29,609 nucleotides of DNA, taken from HGM05232 sp036661515 (GTDB lineage Bacteria > Bacteroidota > Bacteroidia > Bacteroidales > Muribaculaceae). Shown piece by piece: positions 1-8,838 of this stretch (its first letter is position 1; each line of letters starts with the position of its first letter). The notes under the pieces were generated by a model. It was given only the letters and a program-made list of their open reading frames with translations. It had not been told where the DNA came from and made no database searches. Location of the stretch: positions 1 to 29,609 of the forward strand of contig JAVWYO010000019.1 of NCBI GenBank assembly GCA_036661515.1, read 5' to 3'. The translations under genes were made by a program, and so were the position numbers.

Positions 1-171
1 ATATTGCAATATCAATTCTTATGTTTGTAACATCAGCCACATAACGAAAAAGCGCCAAAAGGGTGCGTACAATGCGTAATGTGCGTAATCCATTTACATG
101 TGTAATAGATAAATATTGCTTGCGTTTTATAGTTTACTGATTATTAGCGCTTTACTCTTTTGCGCTAATCT
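1..171. other. Non-coding left edge, downstream of the barrel gene
   Basis: No credible gene is seen here. The segment lies downstream of the leftward outer-membrane protein gene and runs to the window edge. It holds a short hairpin at 143-169 and three head-to-tail copies of TGCGTA spaced exactly nine bases apart (64, 73, 82). It may include upstream or downstream sequence of a gene beyond the window. Confidence 0.6.
143..169 (-). terminator. Hairpin behind the barrel gene
   Basis: ATTAGCGC at 143-150 pairs with GCGCTAAT at 162-169 across an 11-base loop, just after the stop codon of the leftward outer-membrane protein gene. There is no clear T run after it in the leftward direction, so it may be a weak terminator or a 3'-end stabilising hairpin. 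Confidence 0.45.
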
Positions 172-1965
172 TTAGAATAATATGCTAATTCCTCCAAGTG
201 CATTAAATTTTTGAGAACCCATGAAAAAGTAATTGTCCCATTGCTTATTGAGAATGTTATTGAATTGTGCAAAAACGCCAAACATATCATTGATGCGATA
301 TTCAGCACCAAGATTAAGAAGATTAACATTTCCAAGCTCACTTTTCATATAAGATATTGTGACAGGTGCTTGACCATATTCAGAACGGCTCCACATAGCA
401 CGGTTTCCACGCAATTCATAATTTGCAGTTATGCAAAGTTTTTCAATGGGAGTGACTTTTAATTGCGCCCCAATGATATACTCTGGACGGTCTTCCGAAA
501 ACACGTATCCTTTATTTTCATTTTGTGGAGAATAAGCAATACGAGCCGATAATTCAGCAATATTTTTATATTTATAAGCAATTTCTCCTCCCACTTGCCA
601 GCCACTCATGTTTTCACCTCGATAACTCGTTACATCAAAATAAGGCGTGTAATTATGTGGTAAAAGCCCGCCAGCAACGTCAAATACATCAGAATTAATC
701 CAAGGTAGTTGTTGATTATTTACAATAGCATATCCGCCCCACACTTTAGCCGTAAATCCAGCAAAAGGCCCCACCTTGAAGCCAGCGACTGCATCTAAAG
801 GAGAATAACTACTGCCTAAGACCATAGAAGGATTAAAGTAACGATTGATGGTAGAGAGTTTTGAGAAAGTATTTAGTTTTTTGCCTCCATTAACGTCGGC
901 ATAGAACATAAAACCATTAATAAATTTATAGTCAAACTTAACGTTAGGACTAAAGCGTAAAATAGTGCCATCACTAATTGAAAGGTCAAAATTAACGCCA
1001 AATCTAAGATTTGCCTTATCGCCATATAATTGATAATAAGGAGATAAAGAAATCAGGCTATAACTATTATTACCAACATATGAAACGGAATAAGGTTGTT
1101 CATCATTAACTCCGTAAGGATTGGTATAATAGAGATAGTCGGCAATCAGGTCAATTCCTATACGTGATTTTTCACCACTTTGCATAGAAACACCTCCATT
1201 TAATTTGAAGTCATTTTCTTTTATATGTCCGTTATTTCCAAAATGGTCATAAGATAGACCAGCAAAGTATTTTATACCACTATCTTTTTGAATATTTTTT
1301 AGAGATAAGGCTATATTAAATTCATTTACCGTCTGCCATATATCTTTTTTTGATTCTCTACTATTACCATATCGATTAAAATGATCGTAGTGATAAAACG
1401 CATTAACACCAGCCACTATATTTCCAAAAGAGTGAAAAAAATCGACACCAATAATATTGTCATTAAATTTTTGTTTTAATGGTACAAGATGCTCATTAGG
1501 CGTGTTTATCATATCTACCGCCTTGTTATAGTCATCAATATACTTAGTGCTATTTTTTCCTGTCCATGAAGAATTATGCTGAATCCATACATTTAAAGAA
1601 TTAACATTGCTATCCAATATTTTATAACCCGCACTACCAGTCATATTTAAGAACGAGCCCATTCCAAAGTCAAAATATCCACGTTTTGTTGAGAATTTGT
1701 GGGTAGTATCATGCCCGATAGGTAACATTGTAGGAATAAACGGATTAATCGTAGTAGGAGCAGTCCAATCACTATAATCAAGCGATTTCTTCTGGGTTGT
1801 GACTTTAGATACCTCAGGAAGATTATTGAGCTTATTAGCTTTCTCTTCAGTAGGAACATAATCCTTCTCAACAGTAATTTCCTTTGTCAACGATTCCTTT
1901 TGTGCAGCCATCGATGTAACAGTGGCGACTGCAATTGCCAGTAATATATTTCTATAATTATTCAT
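172..1965 (-). CDS. Outer-membrane beta-barrel protein (porin/TonB-receptor-like)
   Basis: The protein is about 597 residues from the ATG at 1965; an upstream in-frame TTG at 1971 gives two more residues and is less likely. Residues 1-21 form a signal peptide (hydrophobic ILLAIAVATVTSMAA, cut before or near the Gln). A charged, Pro-containing linker follows, then from about residue 90 a long run of alternating hydrophobic and polar strands rich in Tyr, Asn and Gly. It ends in Phe (ISILF), the usual C-terminal signature of proteins folded by the BAM machinery. No plug domain is evident, so it is not a complete TonB-dependent receptor. It starts six bases after the stop of the upstream TPR gene and is surely co-transcribed with it, which suggests a joint role in the envelope. 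Substrate unknown. Confidence 0.85.
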   Translation of the reverse strand: MNNYRNILLAIAVATVTSMAAQKESLTKEITVEKDYVPTEEKANKLNNLPEVSKVTTQKKSLDYSDWTAPTTINPFIPTMLPIGHDTTHKFSTKRGYFDFGMGSFLNMTGSAGYKILDSNVNSLNVWIQHNSSWTGKNSTKYIDDYNKAVDMINTPNEHLVPLKQKFNDNIIGVDFFHSFGNIVAGVNAFYHYDHFNRYGNSRESKKDIWQTVNEFNIALSLKNIQKDSGIKYFAGLSYDHFGNNGHIKENDFKLNGGVSMQSGEKSRIGIDLIADYLYYTNPYGVNDEQPYSVSYVGNNSYSLISLSPYYQLYGDKANLRFGVNFDLSISDGTILRFSPNVKFDYKFINGFMFYADVNGGKKLNTFSKLSTINRYFNPSMVLGSSYSPLDAVAGFKVGPFAGFTAKVWGGYAIVNNQQLPWINSDVFDVAGGLLPHNYTPYFDVTSYRGENMSGWQVGGEIAYKYKNIAELSARIAYSPQNENKGYVFSEDRPEYIIGAQLKVTPIEKLCITANYELRGNRAMWSRSEYGQAPVTISYMKSELGNVNLLNLGAEYRINDMFGVFAQFNNILNKQWDNYFFMGSQKFNALGGISILF

Positions 1966-1971
1966 GTTCAA

Positions 1972-4900
1972 TTATTTTTTCAAAGTCTTTAGTCGGTCAT
2001 TAATCATAATGAATATGTCGGATTCCTTGCCTGGATAATTACTTTTAAGCGTTTCGAGATATTCTCGTGCTTCAAAGTTGTCGCCCTTCTTCTTATATAT
2101 GTCCGAAAGGAGTATAAAACCCCGAGCAAGCCAATATTGATGCGGAGTACCCTCGTCAATAAAGTTATTTAATGTGCGTTCAGCCTCTTTCATGTTCCCA
2201 GCGTTGAAATATAGTTCAGCGAGATGATAAGCAGATTGCGCGCCATAAATATTACGGGTATCTTTTGCAAGTTTTAGCCAATCGGTTTCGGCATCATTTG
2301 TTCGCTTCATGTTGCTATAAGCAATAGCACGCGAGTAACGCGCCTCTTTCTCTTCTTCGGCAGATATTACACTTGATTTCATTAGCGCATTAGCACTTGT
2401 AACGACATCTCCATAACGCCCAAGCTCCAGCGCACTACGCATTACACCAAGTTCTGCGATAGTACGATTATCGGAAGTGGTTGCCTTCTTTGATAATTCT
2501 TTATATGAAATTAAAGCATCAGTTGTGTGTCCCTGTTTCATAAGGATATCGCTTTTCATAGCAATAGCATCTTCGGCAAATGAGGCATCATGCCCCTTTT
2601 CGAGAACCTTGTTCAGCGCATTGAGAGCATTATCATAATTTCCCTTATGGAAATCATATTTTGCCATATAATATTGAGCATTGGTTATATATGCACCATT
2701 AGGATAATTCTTAATGTAAGATTTCATTTTATTTACCTCTTGCTTCTCAGCCACATAAGCCCTTTCAGCGGCATCAAAAGTGAGTTTATCTATTTCACTA
2801 ACATCAATCTTTGGAGCATTCTCAATTCCATTAACAAAGTTAGCAAGCTCTTTAAGGTTGTTATTATCGGCATAAATAGTTCTCAAATCTTCAATAGCAA
2901 GAGCGGCTTCCTCGCTCGAAGGGTATTTTGAAACGACTTTTTTATATGCAGAAATTGCTTTGCTCTCGTTGTCAATATTTTTTTCTGTAATAGCAAGTTG
3001 AAGTAATCCTTTTCGGGCTTCTGCTGTCTCAGGATATTTAACCTCCAGCCGTTCGAGAGTTGCCGATGCGTCGTCATTTTTATTCATAGCGATAAGTGCC
3101 TGCGCCTTTTCGAGCATAGCGTTTGGCGCAAGAGGCGATGAAGGGAAATCGCTAAGTAGGTCGTCTATTTGCTTTATTTTAGCAGAATGTTGTTTTTGTA
3201 ATCCATTCATCATAGCTTTCTGAAACAAAGAATAGTCGCCCGCCGACGAATTTAGAGAGAATGCCTTATTATAATTTGTTTCGGCTTGAGCATATTGCTT
3301 TGCATAATAATGGCAATCGCCAATACGATTATAGGCATCGGCTTGAATATTGGCATTTAAAGTTGCTTGATTATCTAAAGCCTTTTCAAATGCCGAGCGC
3401 GCAGCGGTGTAGCTTCGTTGCTGAAAGTTACTATATCCAAGATTATAATTTCCTAACGCATAATTTTTGCTTGCAGGATTAGCACCTTGAATAAATGCTT
3501 GTTGAGATTTTTCGGCAGCAGCAAAATTACCCTTACGGTATTGGCATTCACCAATCCATAGGTAGCATTCGTTAGCTATTGTCTTATCAAGATTTCCAAG
3601 ATTTCGCGCTTCGGTCAATAGAGATAAAGCCTCAGTCGTATTTTCATTAGATAACGCCTGCACACCAAGATTATAAAGCACCACTTGCTTAGCTTTTAGC
3701 ACCTTTGTTGAAGGTGCTTTTATGTGATTAATACTTTCAAGCGCACGATTATAATCATTACCCGATACATACGCCGTAATCATATAATCTTCAACATCAC
3801 TGGCATATTTTGAATGAGGATATTTATTGAGGAATTGCTCAAATATATCTATAGATTTATTGAAAGGAGTGCGCCCCCCGCCATTTTGAGCGATAGCATA
3901 ATTATAGAAAGCCGTTTCCTGTACATCACTATCATAATTCATATTAAACGCCTTTTCAAATGCTATACTTGCAGCGTTCAACTTATTTTGTTTCAAGTAA
4001 GATTGCCCAACATATAAATAAGCACTTTGAGCAAGAGCATCATCTTCGCCAGTCACTTGGCTAATGTGTTTCACTACTTCATCATAATTACCATTACGAT
4101 AATTAATTAATCCTAAGATATAAAGAGAAGAACGTTGAGGCGCAACGTTCTCGCCACATGCGCTAATATAATTTGTAAGATATTTATTTGCATCTTCATC
4201 ATTTCCAAGAAAGTAAGAACTTTCTCCAACGATACGATTAAGTTCTGGTATAAAATCTTCATTAGTTTTTTCTAAAAGCAATGAGCGTCCAAGCGCTGAG
4301 CCCTTGCTGAAATCACTGTTATGAAAGTATATTTGGGTCATGTAATATCTTGAGCTATTCCATATATCACCTTTTTTAGTGATACTGGTAAATTTATTCA
4401 TAGCATTATCATAATCACCATTTGCATATAAAATATATCCATTATATAATGTAGATGCGTCGCTATATTTTCGAGAGTTTGCAAGACGATTAAAATCTTT
4501 CTTAGCATTATCCAAATCACCAATACGCAATTTGGAATATGCACGGCGATAAATAAAATCTTCGCCTTGTGCAGTATTTAAATCTGCCGTACCGATATTT
4601 GAATAGTTATTCATTGCTTCTTGATACTCACCATTATAGAAATAGTAATTACCTATGTTGAACCATGCTTCGGGAATATGAGAAGATGCACTATATTCCG
4701 AAATAAACGTCTTTAATGCAGCAATTCCTTCAACCTTGCCACGTTCATATTTACTCATCGCAATATAAAATGCGGCTTCTTCTTTTATACTTTCAGAAGC
4801 AGGCATTACTTTAATATGAGAGAGCTGGTCGATAGCACCTACATAGTTTTTATCGTTATACATAAGCACTCCACGAGAAAGAAAACCATCAGACGAGGTA

Positions 4901-4977
4901 CTCAAAATATCAGTCTGCCCTTGAGCTATCTGAGCTACAGAAATAGAAATTACTATTAATAAACCTTTTATATTCAT
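1972..4977 (-). CDS. Large periplasmic tetratricopeptide-repeat protein
   Basis: About 1001 residues from the ATG at 4977; a TTG nine bases upstream is also in frame, but the signal peptide starts cleanly at the ATG (MNIKGLLIVISISVAQIAQG). The rest is almost entirely TPR-type helical hairpins, visible as recurring patterns such as A-x-x-x-Y/F, G-x-Y-x-x-A and YP-x-S near the repeat ends (for example KYPHSKYA, KYPSSEEA, NYPNGAY, NYPGKES). Such solenoids act as scaffolds for envelope protein assembly or peptidoglycan-linked processes. No catalytic domain is seen. It is first in a two-gene unit with the outer-membrane barrel, so an assembly, tethering or docking role for that barrel is a reasonable inference, not shown by sequence. 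Confidence 0.88.
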   Translation of the reverse strand: MNIKGLLIVISISVAQIAQGQTDILSTSSDGFLSRGVLMYNDKNYVGAIDQLSHIKVMPASESIKEEAAFYIAMSKYERGKVEGIAALKTFISEYSASSHIPEAWFNIGNYYFYNGEYQEAMNNYSNIGTADLNTAQGEDFIYRRAYSKLRIGDLDNAKKDFNRLANSRKYSDASTLYNGYILYANGDYDNAMNKFTSITKKGDIWNSSRYYMTQIYFHNSDFSKGSALGRSLLLEKTNEDFIPELNRIVGESSYFLGNDEDANKYLTNYISACGENVAPQRSSLYILGLINYRNGNYDEVVKHISQVTGEDDALAQSAYLYVGQSYLKQNKLNAASIAFEKAFNMNYDSDVQETAFYNYAIAQNGGGRTPFNKSIDIFEQFLNKYPHSKYASDVEDYMITAYVSGNDYNRALESINHIKAPSTKVLKAKQVVLYNLGVQALSNENTTEALSLLTEARNLGNLDKTIANECYLWIGECQYRKGNFAAAEKSQQAFIQGANPASKNYALGNYNLGYSNFQQRSYTAARSAFEKALDNQATLNANIQADAYNRIGDCHYYAKQYAQAETNYNKAFSLNSSAGDYSLFQKAMMNGLQKQHSAKIKQIDDLLSDFPSSPLAPNAMLEKAQALIAMNKNDDASATLERLEVKYPETAEARKGLLQLAITEKNIDNESKAISAYKKVVSKYPSSEEAALAIEDLRTIYADNNNLKELANFVNGIENAPKIDVSEIDKLTFDAAERAYVAEKQEVNKMKSYIKNYPNGAYITNAQYYMAKYDFHKGNYDNALNALNKVLEKGHDASFAEDAIAMKSDILMKQGHTTDALISYKELSKKATTSDNRTIAELGVMRSALELGRYGDVVTSANALMKSSVISAEEEKEARYSRAIAYSNMKRTNDAETDWLKLAKDTRNIYGAQSAYHLAELYFNAGNMKEAERTLNNFIDEGTPHQYWLARGFILLSDIYKKKGDNFEAREYLETLKSNYPGKESDIFIMINDRLKTLKK

Positions 4978-5051
4978 ATCTGGCAATTATAATTTACAAA
5001 ATAATAGAAGATAAGGAAATTGACTATTTATTATATCTTCATTTTCAAATA

Positions 5052-5059
5052 CAAAGATA
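5052..5059 (-). promoter_or_regulatory. Promoter -7 box for the TPR/barrel operon
   Basis: Read leftward this is TATCTTTG, a perfect match to the Bacteroidetes TAnnTTTG element, about 75 bases before the ATG at 4977. No good TTTG -33 element is seen at the usual distance. Confidence 0.55.
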
Positions 5060-5118
5060 GTGCAAATTCATTAAACACTTACTTAGATGTAAGGCAAAAA
5101 CTCGTTGTCAAGCAACAG

Positions 5119-5751
5119 TTATATTGTACCCTGCTCCACACGGACGCAGATACGCTCAATCATCGCATCATTATTGTCTTTATCGGGATTATACCCCGAA
5201 CGCATATTTACTCCAAAGAAACGCCCAAATGTTTGCCAAAATCCAGCACGGAAAGAGCCTAAAAACGCTTTTACTATATTATATGACGATTGATTAGTTT
5301 CTCTATTAATAAGTTTTATGAGCATATTTCCCTGCGACTTTGTGAATGTTTTCATCACAGGTTTATACTGTTTAAAAATCTCAGATTCCATCGTTTTCAA
5401 GTATTTTTCGCGCTCCTTTTGAGTGGGAAAAGTCTCGATATACTCGTATGTTTCAATTAAAGTTTCGCAAATAAGTTTCGCATAAGGAAGTGTGCGCTTA
5501 ACATCTCTAACTGTACGCCAATAAAACTCCTCTTGCTTAACATTCCTAAATCTTTCTTGAGGGATAATAGTGATTGGATTAAACACAATCATGCACAACG
5601 TGTCGCCAGTTTCTTGGTCAATAAAATGATATTTCCCCTTAAAAACTTTATTAAGTCCCGCCGATGGCATAGGCATAGGATTATTCTCGCAATGAGCCTC
5701 AGGAACCCAAGTGCAAATAACCATTAATAATATGATAAAGTACTTTGCCAT
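5119..5751 (-). CDS. DUF4294 family exported protein
   Basis: 210 residues with an ATG at 5751. Residues 1-21 look like a signal peptide (FIILLMVICTWVPEAHC); the Cys at the end is not in a strict lipobox but lipidation cannot be excluded. The body has the pattern I recognise as the Bacteroidetes DUF4294 family: a W-R-T-V-R-D-V-K-R-T-x-P-Y-A segment (around residues 79-92), a K-E-R-E-K-Y-L stretch, and K-L-I-N-R-E-T (about 146-152) followed by an aromatic segment around SFRAGFWQTFGRFF. Function is unknown. It lies upstream of the TPR gene on the same strand but about 140 bases away, and the TPR gene has its own promoter box in the gap. Confidence 0.8.
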   Translation of the reverse strand: MAKYFIILLMVICTWVPEAHCENNPMPMPSAGLNKVFKGKYHFIDQETGDTLCMIVFNPITIIPQERFRNVKQEEFYWRTVRDVKRTLPYAKLICETLIETYEYIETFPTQKEREKYLKTMESEIFKQYKPVMKTFTKSQGNMLIKLINRETNQSSYNIVKAFLGSFRAGFWQTFGRFFGVNMRSGYNPDKDNNDAMIERICVRVEQGTI

Positions 5752-5765
5752 ACTGAAATATTAGG

Positions 5766-5773
5766 CAAAAGTA
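5766..5773 (-). promoter_or_regulatory. Promoter -7 box for the DUF4294 gene
   Basis: Leftward TACTTTTG matches TAnnTTTG and ends 15 bases before the ATG at 5751, giving a very short leader. Confidence 0.5.
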
Positions 5774-5877
5774 TTATAAAGATTGCAATAATCCACAATC
5801 ACATATTATAAAAGAATACAAATGCACACTAAAATATTATTTCTGTGCTGTAATTTTTATGTGTCGCGGAGATTGAG

Positions 5878-5885
5878 TATTTTTG
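5878..5885 (+). promoter_or_regulatory. Promoter -7 box of the nonulosonic acid operon
   Basis: TATTTTTG matches TAnnTTTG, 16-22 bases before the candidate ATGs of the LegB-like gene. The -33 region holds only a run of T (5854-5857). The implied start of transcription, about 5892, favours the second ATG (5908) as translation start. Confidence 0.55.
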
Positions 5886-5907
5886 ACCTTAGAAATATTG
5901 CATGTTT

Positions 5908-6885
5908 ATGAAAAATATATTGGTAACAGGTGCCGATGGTTTTATTGGCTCACATTTAACGGAATTACTTCTCAGTGAGGGGTATAATGTGCGTGCACTT
6001 AGTGTTTATAATTCATTCAACTATTGGGGTTGGCTTGAAGGTATAAACCATGAGCGTCTCGAAATAGTGTGTGGAGATGTTCGCGACCTTAATTTTTGTC
6101 GTTTCATAGTTAAAGGTTGTGACACAATTTTGCATCTTGCTGCGCTTATCGCTATCCCATATAGCTATGTAGCACCCGATAGCTATGTAGATACCAATAT
6201 CAAGGGAACTCTGAATATCTGCCAAGCGGCACATGATGCTGGAGTTGAGCGACTTGTTGTGACATCTACCAGCGAAGTATATGGCACGGCTAAGTATGTC
6301 CCGATAGATGAATTTCACCCAAAACAACCACAATCGCCTTATTCCGCTACAAAAATTGGCGCTGATGCTATTGCAAAGAGTTTTTTCAATGCTTTTGCAT
6401 TACCTGTGGTTATTGCTCGACCATTTAATACCTATGGGCCTCGTCAATCGGCACGCGCTATTATACCTACTATTATAACACAAATAGCTAACGGTGCACA
6501 TGAAATAAAAGTTGGCGATCTCACACCTACCCGCGATTTTAATTATGTAAAAGATACTTGTCGTGGATTTCTTGCTCTTGCTAAAGCACAAGGGATAGAG
6601 GGCGAGGAGATAAATATTGCTACAAACACTGAAATTACAATGAGTGACACGCTAAAACTAATTGCCTCGCTTATGAATAGTAATGTGCAATGGATTCAAG
6701 ATGAGGAGCGTATTCGTCCTGCAAACTCCGAAGTATTTCGCTTATGTGGCGATAACACAAAGATTAAGAGTTTAACTGATTGGGAACCTATTTATTCAAT
6801 AGAAAAAGGCTTACAAGAAACTATAAATTGGTTTAGCGATAAGCGTAATCTTGAAAAATATAAATCTAATATATATAATCGATGA
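5908..6885 (+). CDS. legB: NAD-dependent 4,6-dehydratase, LegB-like (nonulosonic acid pathway)
   Basis: 325 residues from the ATG at 5908, where the typical family start (MKNILVTGADGFIGSH) begins; an ATG six bases upstream is also possible. It is an extended short-chain dehydrogenase: nucleotide-binding GxxGxxG at Gly8/Gly11/Gly14, an active-site TSTSEVYG segment at 119-126, and the catalytic Tyr-x-x-x-Lys at Tyr145-Lys149. LegB enzymes convert GDP-GlcNAc to the 4-keto-6-deoxy sugar, the first committed step of legionaminic acid synthesis; the YNSFNYWGWL segment early in the protein resembles characterised LegB-type enzymes from memory. It is first in a five-gene operon and overlaps the next gene by four bases. 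Other NDP-hexose dehydratases of the family remain possible. Confidence 0.82.
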   Translation: MKNILVTGADGFIGSHLTELLLSEGYNVRALSVYNSFNYWGWLEGINHERLEIVCGDVRDLNFCRFIVKGCDTILHLAALIAIPYSYVAPDSYVDTNIKGTLNICQAAHDAGVERLVVTSTSEVYGTAKYVPIDEFHPKQPQSPYSATKIGADAIAKSFFNAFALPVVIARPFNTYGPRQSARAIIPTIITQIANGAHEIKVGDLTPTRDFNYVKDTCRGFLALAKAQGIEGEEINIATNTEITMSDTLKLIASLMNSNVQWIQDEERIRPANSEVFRLCGDNTKIKSLTDWEPIYSIEKGLQETINWFSDKRNLEKYKSNIYNR

Positions 6886-7841
6886 GTAGCGATATAACCA
6901 TATTAATGCTTGGGGGAGCAAAGCGTGTGGCAATTGCCGAACAGCTAATACGCGCAGGAAAAAATATGGAAAAAAACGTGCGTATTTATAGTCACGAACT
7001 TTCTCCTTTTGAACCTATCGCATCGGTTGGCAAAATAATAGTGGGTGGTAAATATTCCGATTTGGGAAGTGTAGAAGATATTTGTGATATAATAAAAACA
7101 TATAAAGTAGATATTGTGTTGCCTTTTATCGACCCAGCGATAGAAATTGCAGCAGAATGCAAACTTAAATTCCCCAATTTGTGTATTCCTGTTAGTTCTA
7201 TTGATGTAATACGTGCAATGTTTGATAAGGTGCAAGCTGCTCGCTGGTTTGAAGAACACAATATCGCTATTCCTCAAACTTATACCCCACAAAATATCAA
7301 ATTTCCAGCAATCTTTAAGCCTCGTACTGGGTCGGCCTCGCATGGCATTATTATAGCGACCAACAAAGCCAAATTTGACGAAATAGAGGATATTGATAAT
7401 TATCTTATCCAAGAATATATATCAAATCGTGAAGAATACACGGTTGATTGCTACGTGGGCATGAGCGATAACGAAATAAAATGCACTGTACCTCGCATTC
7501 GCCTTGCCACAGCTGGCGGTGAGGTAATACGCACCCAGACGTGTCGCATTCCTCAACTAATATCATTATCAGAGAATGTGTTGAAGGCACTCGACCTTCG
7601 TGGTGCTATTACATTGCAATTCATATATGATAAAGACACATCAAAATTCCTTTTAATGGAAATTAATCCTCGTTTAGGTGGAGGCGTGATATGCTCAATA
7701 ATGGCAGGTGCCGACATTGCAAAGATGATAATACAAGAAAGCCTCAACGAAGAGGTTGCACCATGCCGAGTGTGGCGAGATGGAGCGTTAATGGCACGAT
7801 ATTTCAAAGAAGTAATGTTTTACAATGATGGAATTAAATAA
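6882..7841 (+). CDS. ATP-grasp carboxylate-amine ligase-like enzyme in the nonulosonic acid operon
   Basis: 319 residues. It has the CarB-like ATP-grasp layout: an N-terminal Rossmann-type pre-ATP-grasp domain (about 1-105), the ATP lysine in FPAIFKPRTGSASHG (Lys146 and the Ser/Gly-rich loop after it), and the metal-binding segment LLMEINPRLGGG (257-268). Enzymes of this fold join a carboxylate to an amine or similar nucleophile through an acyl-phosphate. The gene overlaps legB by four bases and the NeuB gene by 17, so it belongs to this pathway's transcript. Its substrate is not known to me; modification of the sugar's amino group or addition of an amino acid is an inference. It occupies the place where aminotransferase and acetyltransferase genes often sit in legionaminic acid clusters. 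Confidence 0.8.
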   Translation: MSSDITILMLGGAKRVAIAEQLIRAGKNMEKNVRIYSHELSPFEPIASVGKIIVGGKYSDLGSVEDICDIIKTYKVDIVLPFIDPAIEIAAECKLKFPNLCIPVSSIDVIRAMFDKVQAARWFEEHNIAIPQTYTPQNIKFPAIFKPRTGSASHGIIIATNKAKFDEIEDIDNYLIQEYISNREEYTVDCYVGMSDNEIKCTVPRIRLATAGGEVIRTQTCRIPQLISLSENVLKALDLRGAITLQFIYDKDTSKFLLMEINPRLGGGVICSIMAGADIAKMIIQESLNEEVAPCRVWRDGALMARYFKEVMFYNDGIK

Positions 7842-8838
7842 AGTAATAATAATAGCCGAAGCAGGCGTTAACCATAACGGGAACTTTGAACTTGCTAAAC
7901 GCATGATTACAGAGGCAAAACGTGCTGGCGCAGATTATGTGAAATTTCAGACAGCAGTGCCCGAACTCGTAATTTCTACAATTGCTCCAAAAGCTGAATA
8001 TCAGAAGGAGACAACAGGAAATGATGAGAGCCAACTTGATATGTGTAGAGCTATTCACTTGCCGCTAAGCGATTATGTGAGGTTAAAAGCAATATGTGAT
8101 GAAGAAGGTATTGGCTTTTTAAGCACTCCGTTTGACCTTGTGTCAATTGATACTCTTGAACCATTAAATATGGATTGCTACAAAGTGCCATCGGGCGAGA
8201 TTACAAATTTGCCATATCTACGTAAAATAGCATCAAAACATCGTCCTATAATTATGTCAACAGGAATGTGCGAAATGCCAGAAATTGCCGATGCAATCGA
8301 GGTATTTCAGCAACAAGGTGTGCAACTTAGTGATATTATATTACTTCATTGTAATACCGAATACCCCACTCCTTATTGCGATGTAAATCTCGCTGCAATG
8401 AAAAGCATTGCCGATGCTTTTGGCGTAGTAGTTGGATATTCTGACCACACACGTGGCATTGAAATACCAATTGCGGCAGTAGCTCTTGGTGCAAAAGTTA
8501 TTGAAAAACATTTCACACTTGATTGCAACATGGAAGGTCCCGACCACAAAGCATCGCTCGAACCACAAGAGCTAAAAGCTATGATAGATGCAATTCGCAA
8601 TGTAGAGCAAGCCATAGGAAGTGATAAAAAGCATGCAACAGCATCAGAAACGCCTAATAAAATTGTAGCACGCAAAAGCATTGTTGCCTCGCAAGATATA
8701 AGAAAAGGTGAACTATTTACTGAAGATAACATCACGACAAAACGTCCCGGAAACGGAATATCCCCGATGGAATGGGATAATATCATAGGTCTGGTAGCAT
8801 CACACGATTTCAAATACGATGAACTTATAGAATTATGA
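7825..8838 (+). CDS. N-acylneuraminate/legionaminate synthase (NeuB/LegI family)
   Basis: 337 residues (two adjacent ATGs at 7825 and 7828). The N-terminal TIM barrel (about 1-260) shows AEAGVNHNG, VKFQT, STPFD, KVPSGE, LLHCNTEYPTP, GYSDHTRG, EKHFTLD and GPDHKAS; the C-terminal SAF (antifreeze-like) domain carries ARKSI and KRPGNGISP (about 278-337). The enzyme condenses a 2-acylamido mannose-type sugar with phosphoenolpyruvate to make the nine-carbon acid. NDESQL and GYSDHTRG are more like legionaminate synthases, while the C-terminal half reads more like E. coli NeuB, so the exact product is open. It is not PseI-like. The stop overlaps the next ATG (ATGA). Confidence 0.9.
   Translation: MMELNKVIIIAEAGVNHNGNFELAKRMITEAKRAGADYVKFQTAVPELVISTIAPKAEYQKETTGNDESQLDMCRAIHLPLSDYVRLKAICDEEGIGFLSTPFDLVSIDTLEPLNMDCYKVPSGEITNLPYLRKIASKHRPIIMSTGMCEMPEIADAIEVFQQQGVQLSDIILLHCNTEYPTPYCDVNLAAMKSIADAFGVVVGYSDHTRGIEIPIAAVALGAKVIEKHFTLDCNMEGPDHKASLEPQELKAMIDAIRNVEQAIGSDKKHATASETPNKIVARKSIVASQDIRKGELFTEDNITTKRPGNGISPMEWDNIIGLVASHDFKYDELIEL

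Noticed and set aside
5020..5293. Rightward open frames between and over the TPR and DUF4294 genes
   Set aside because: They overlap the DUF4294 gene on the other strand and show no signal peptide, domain or start-region support.
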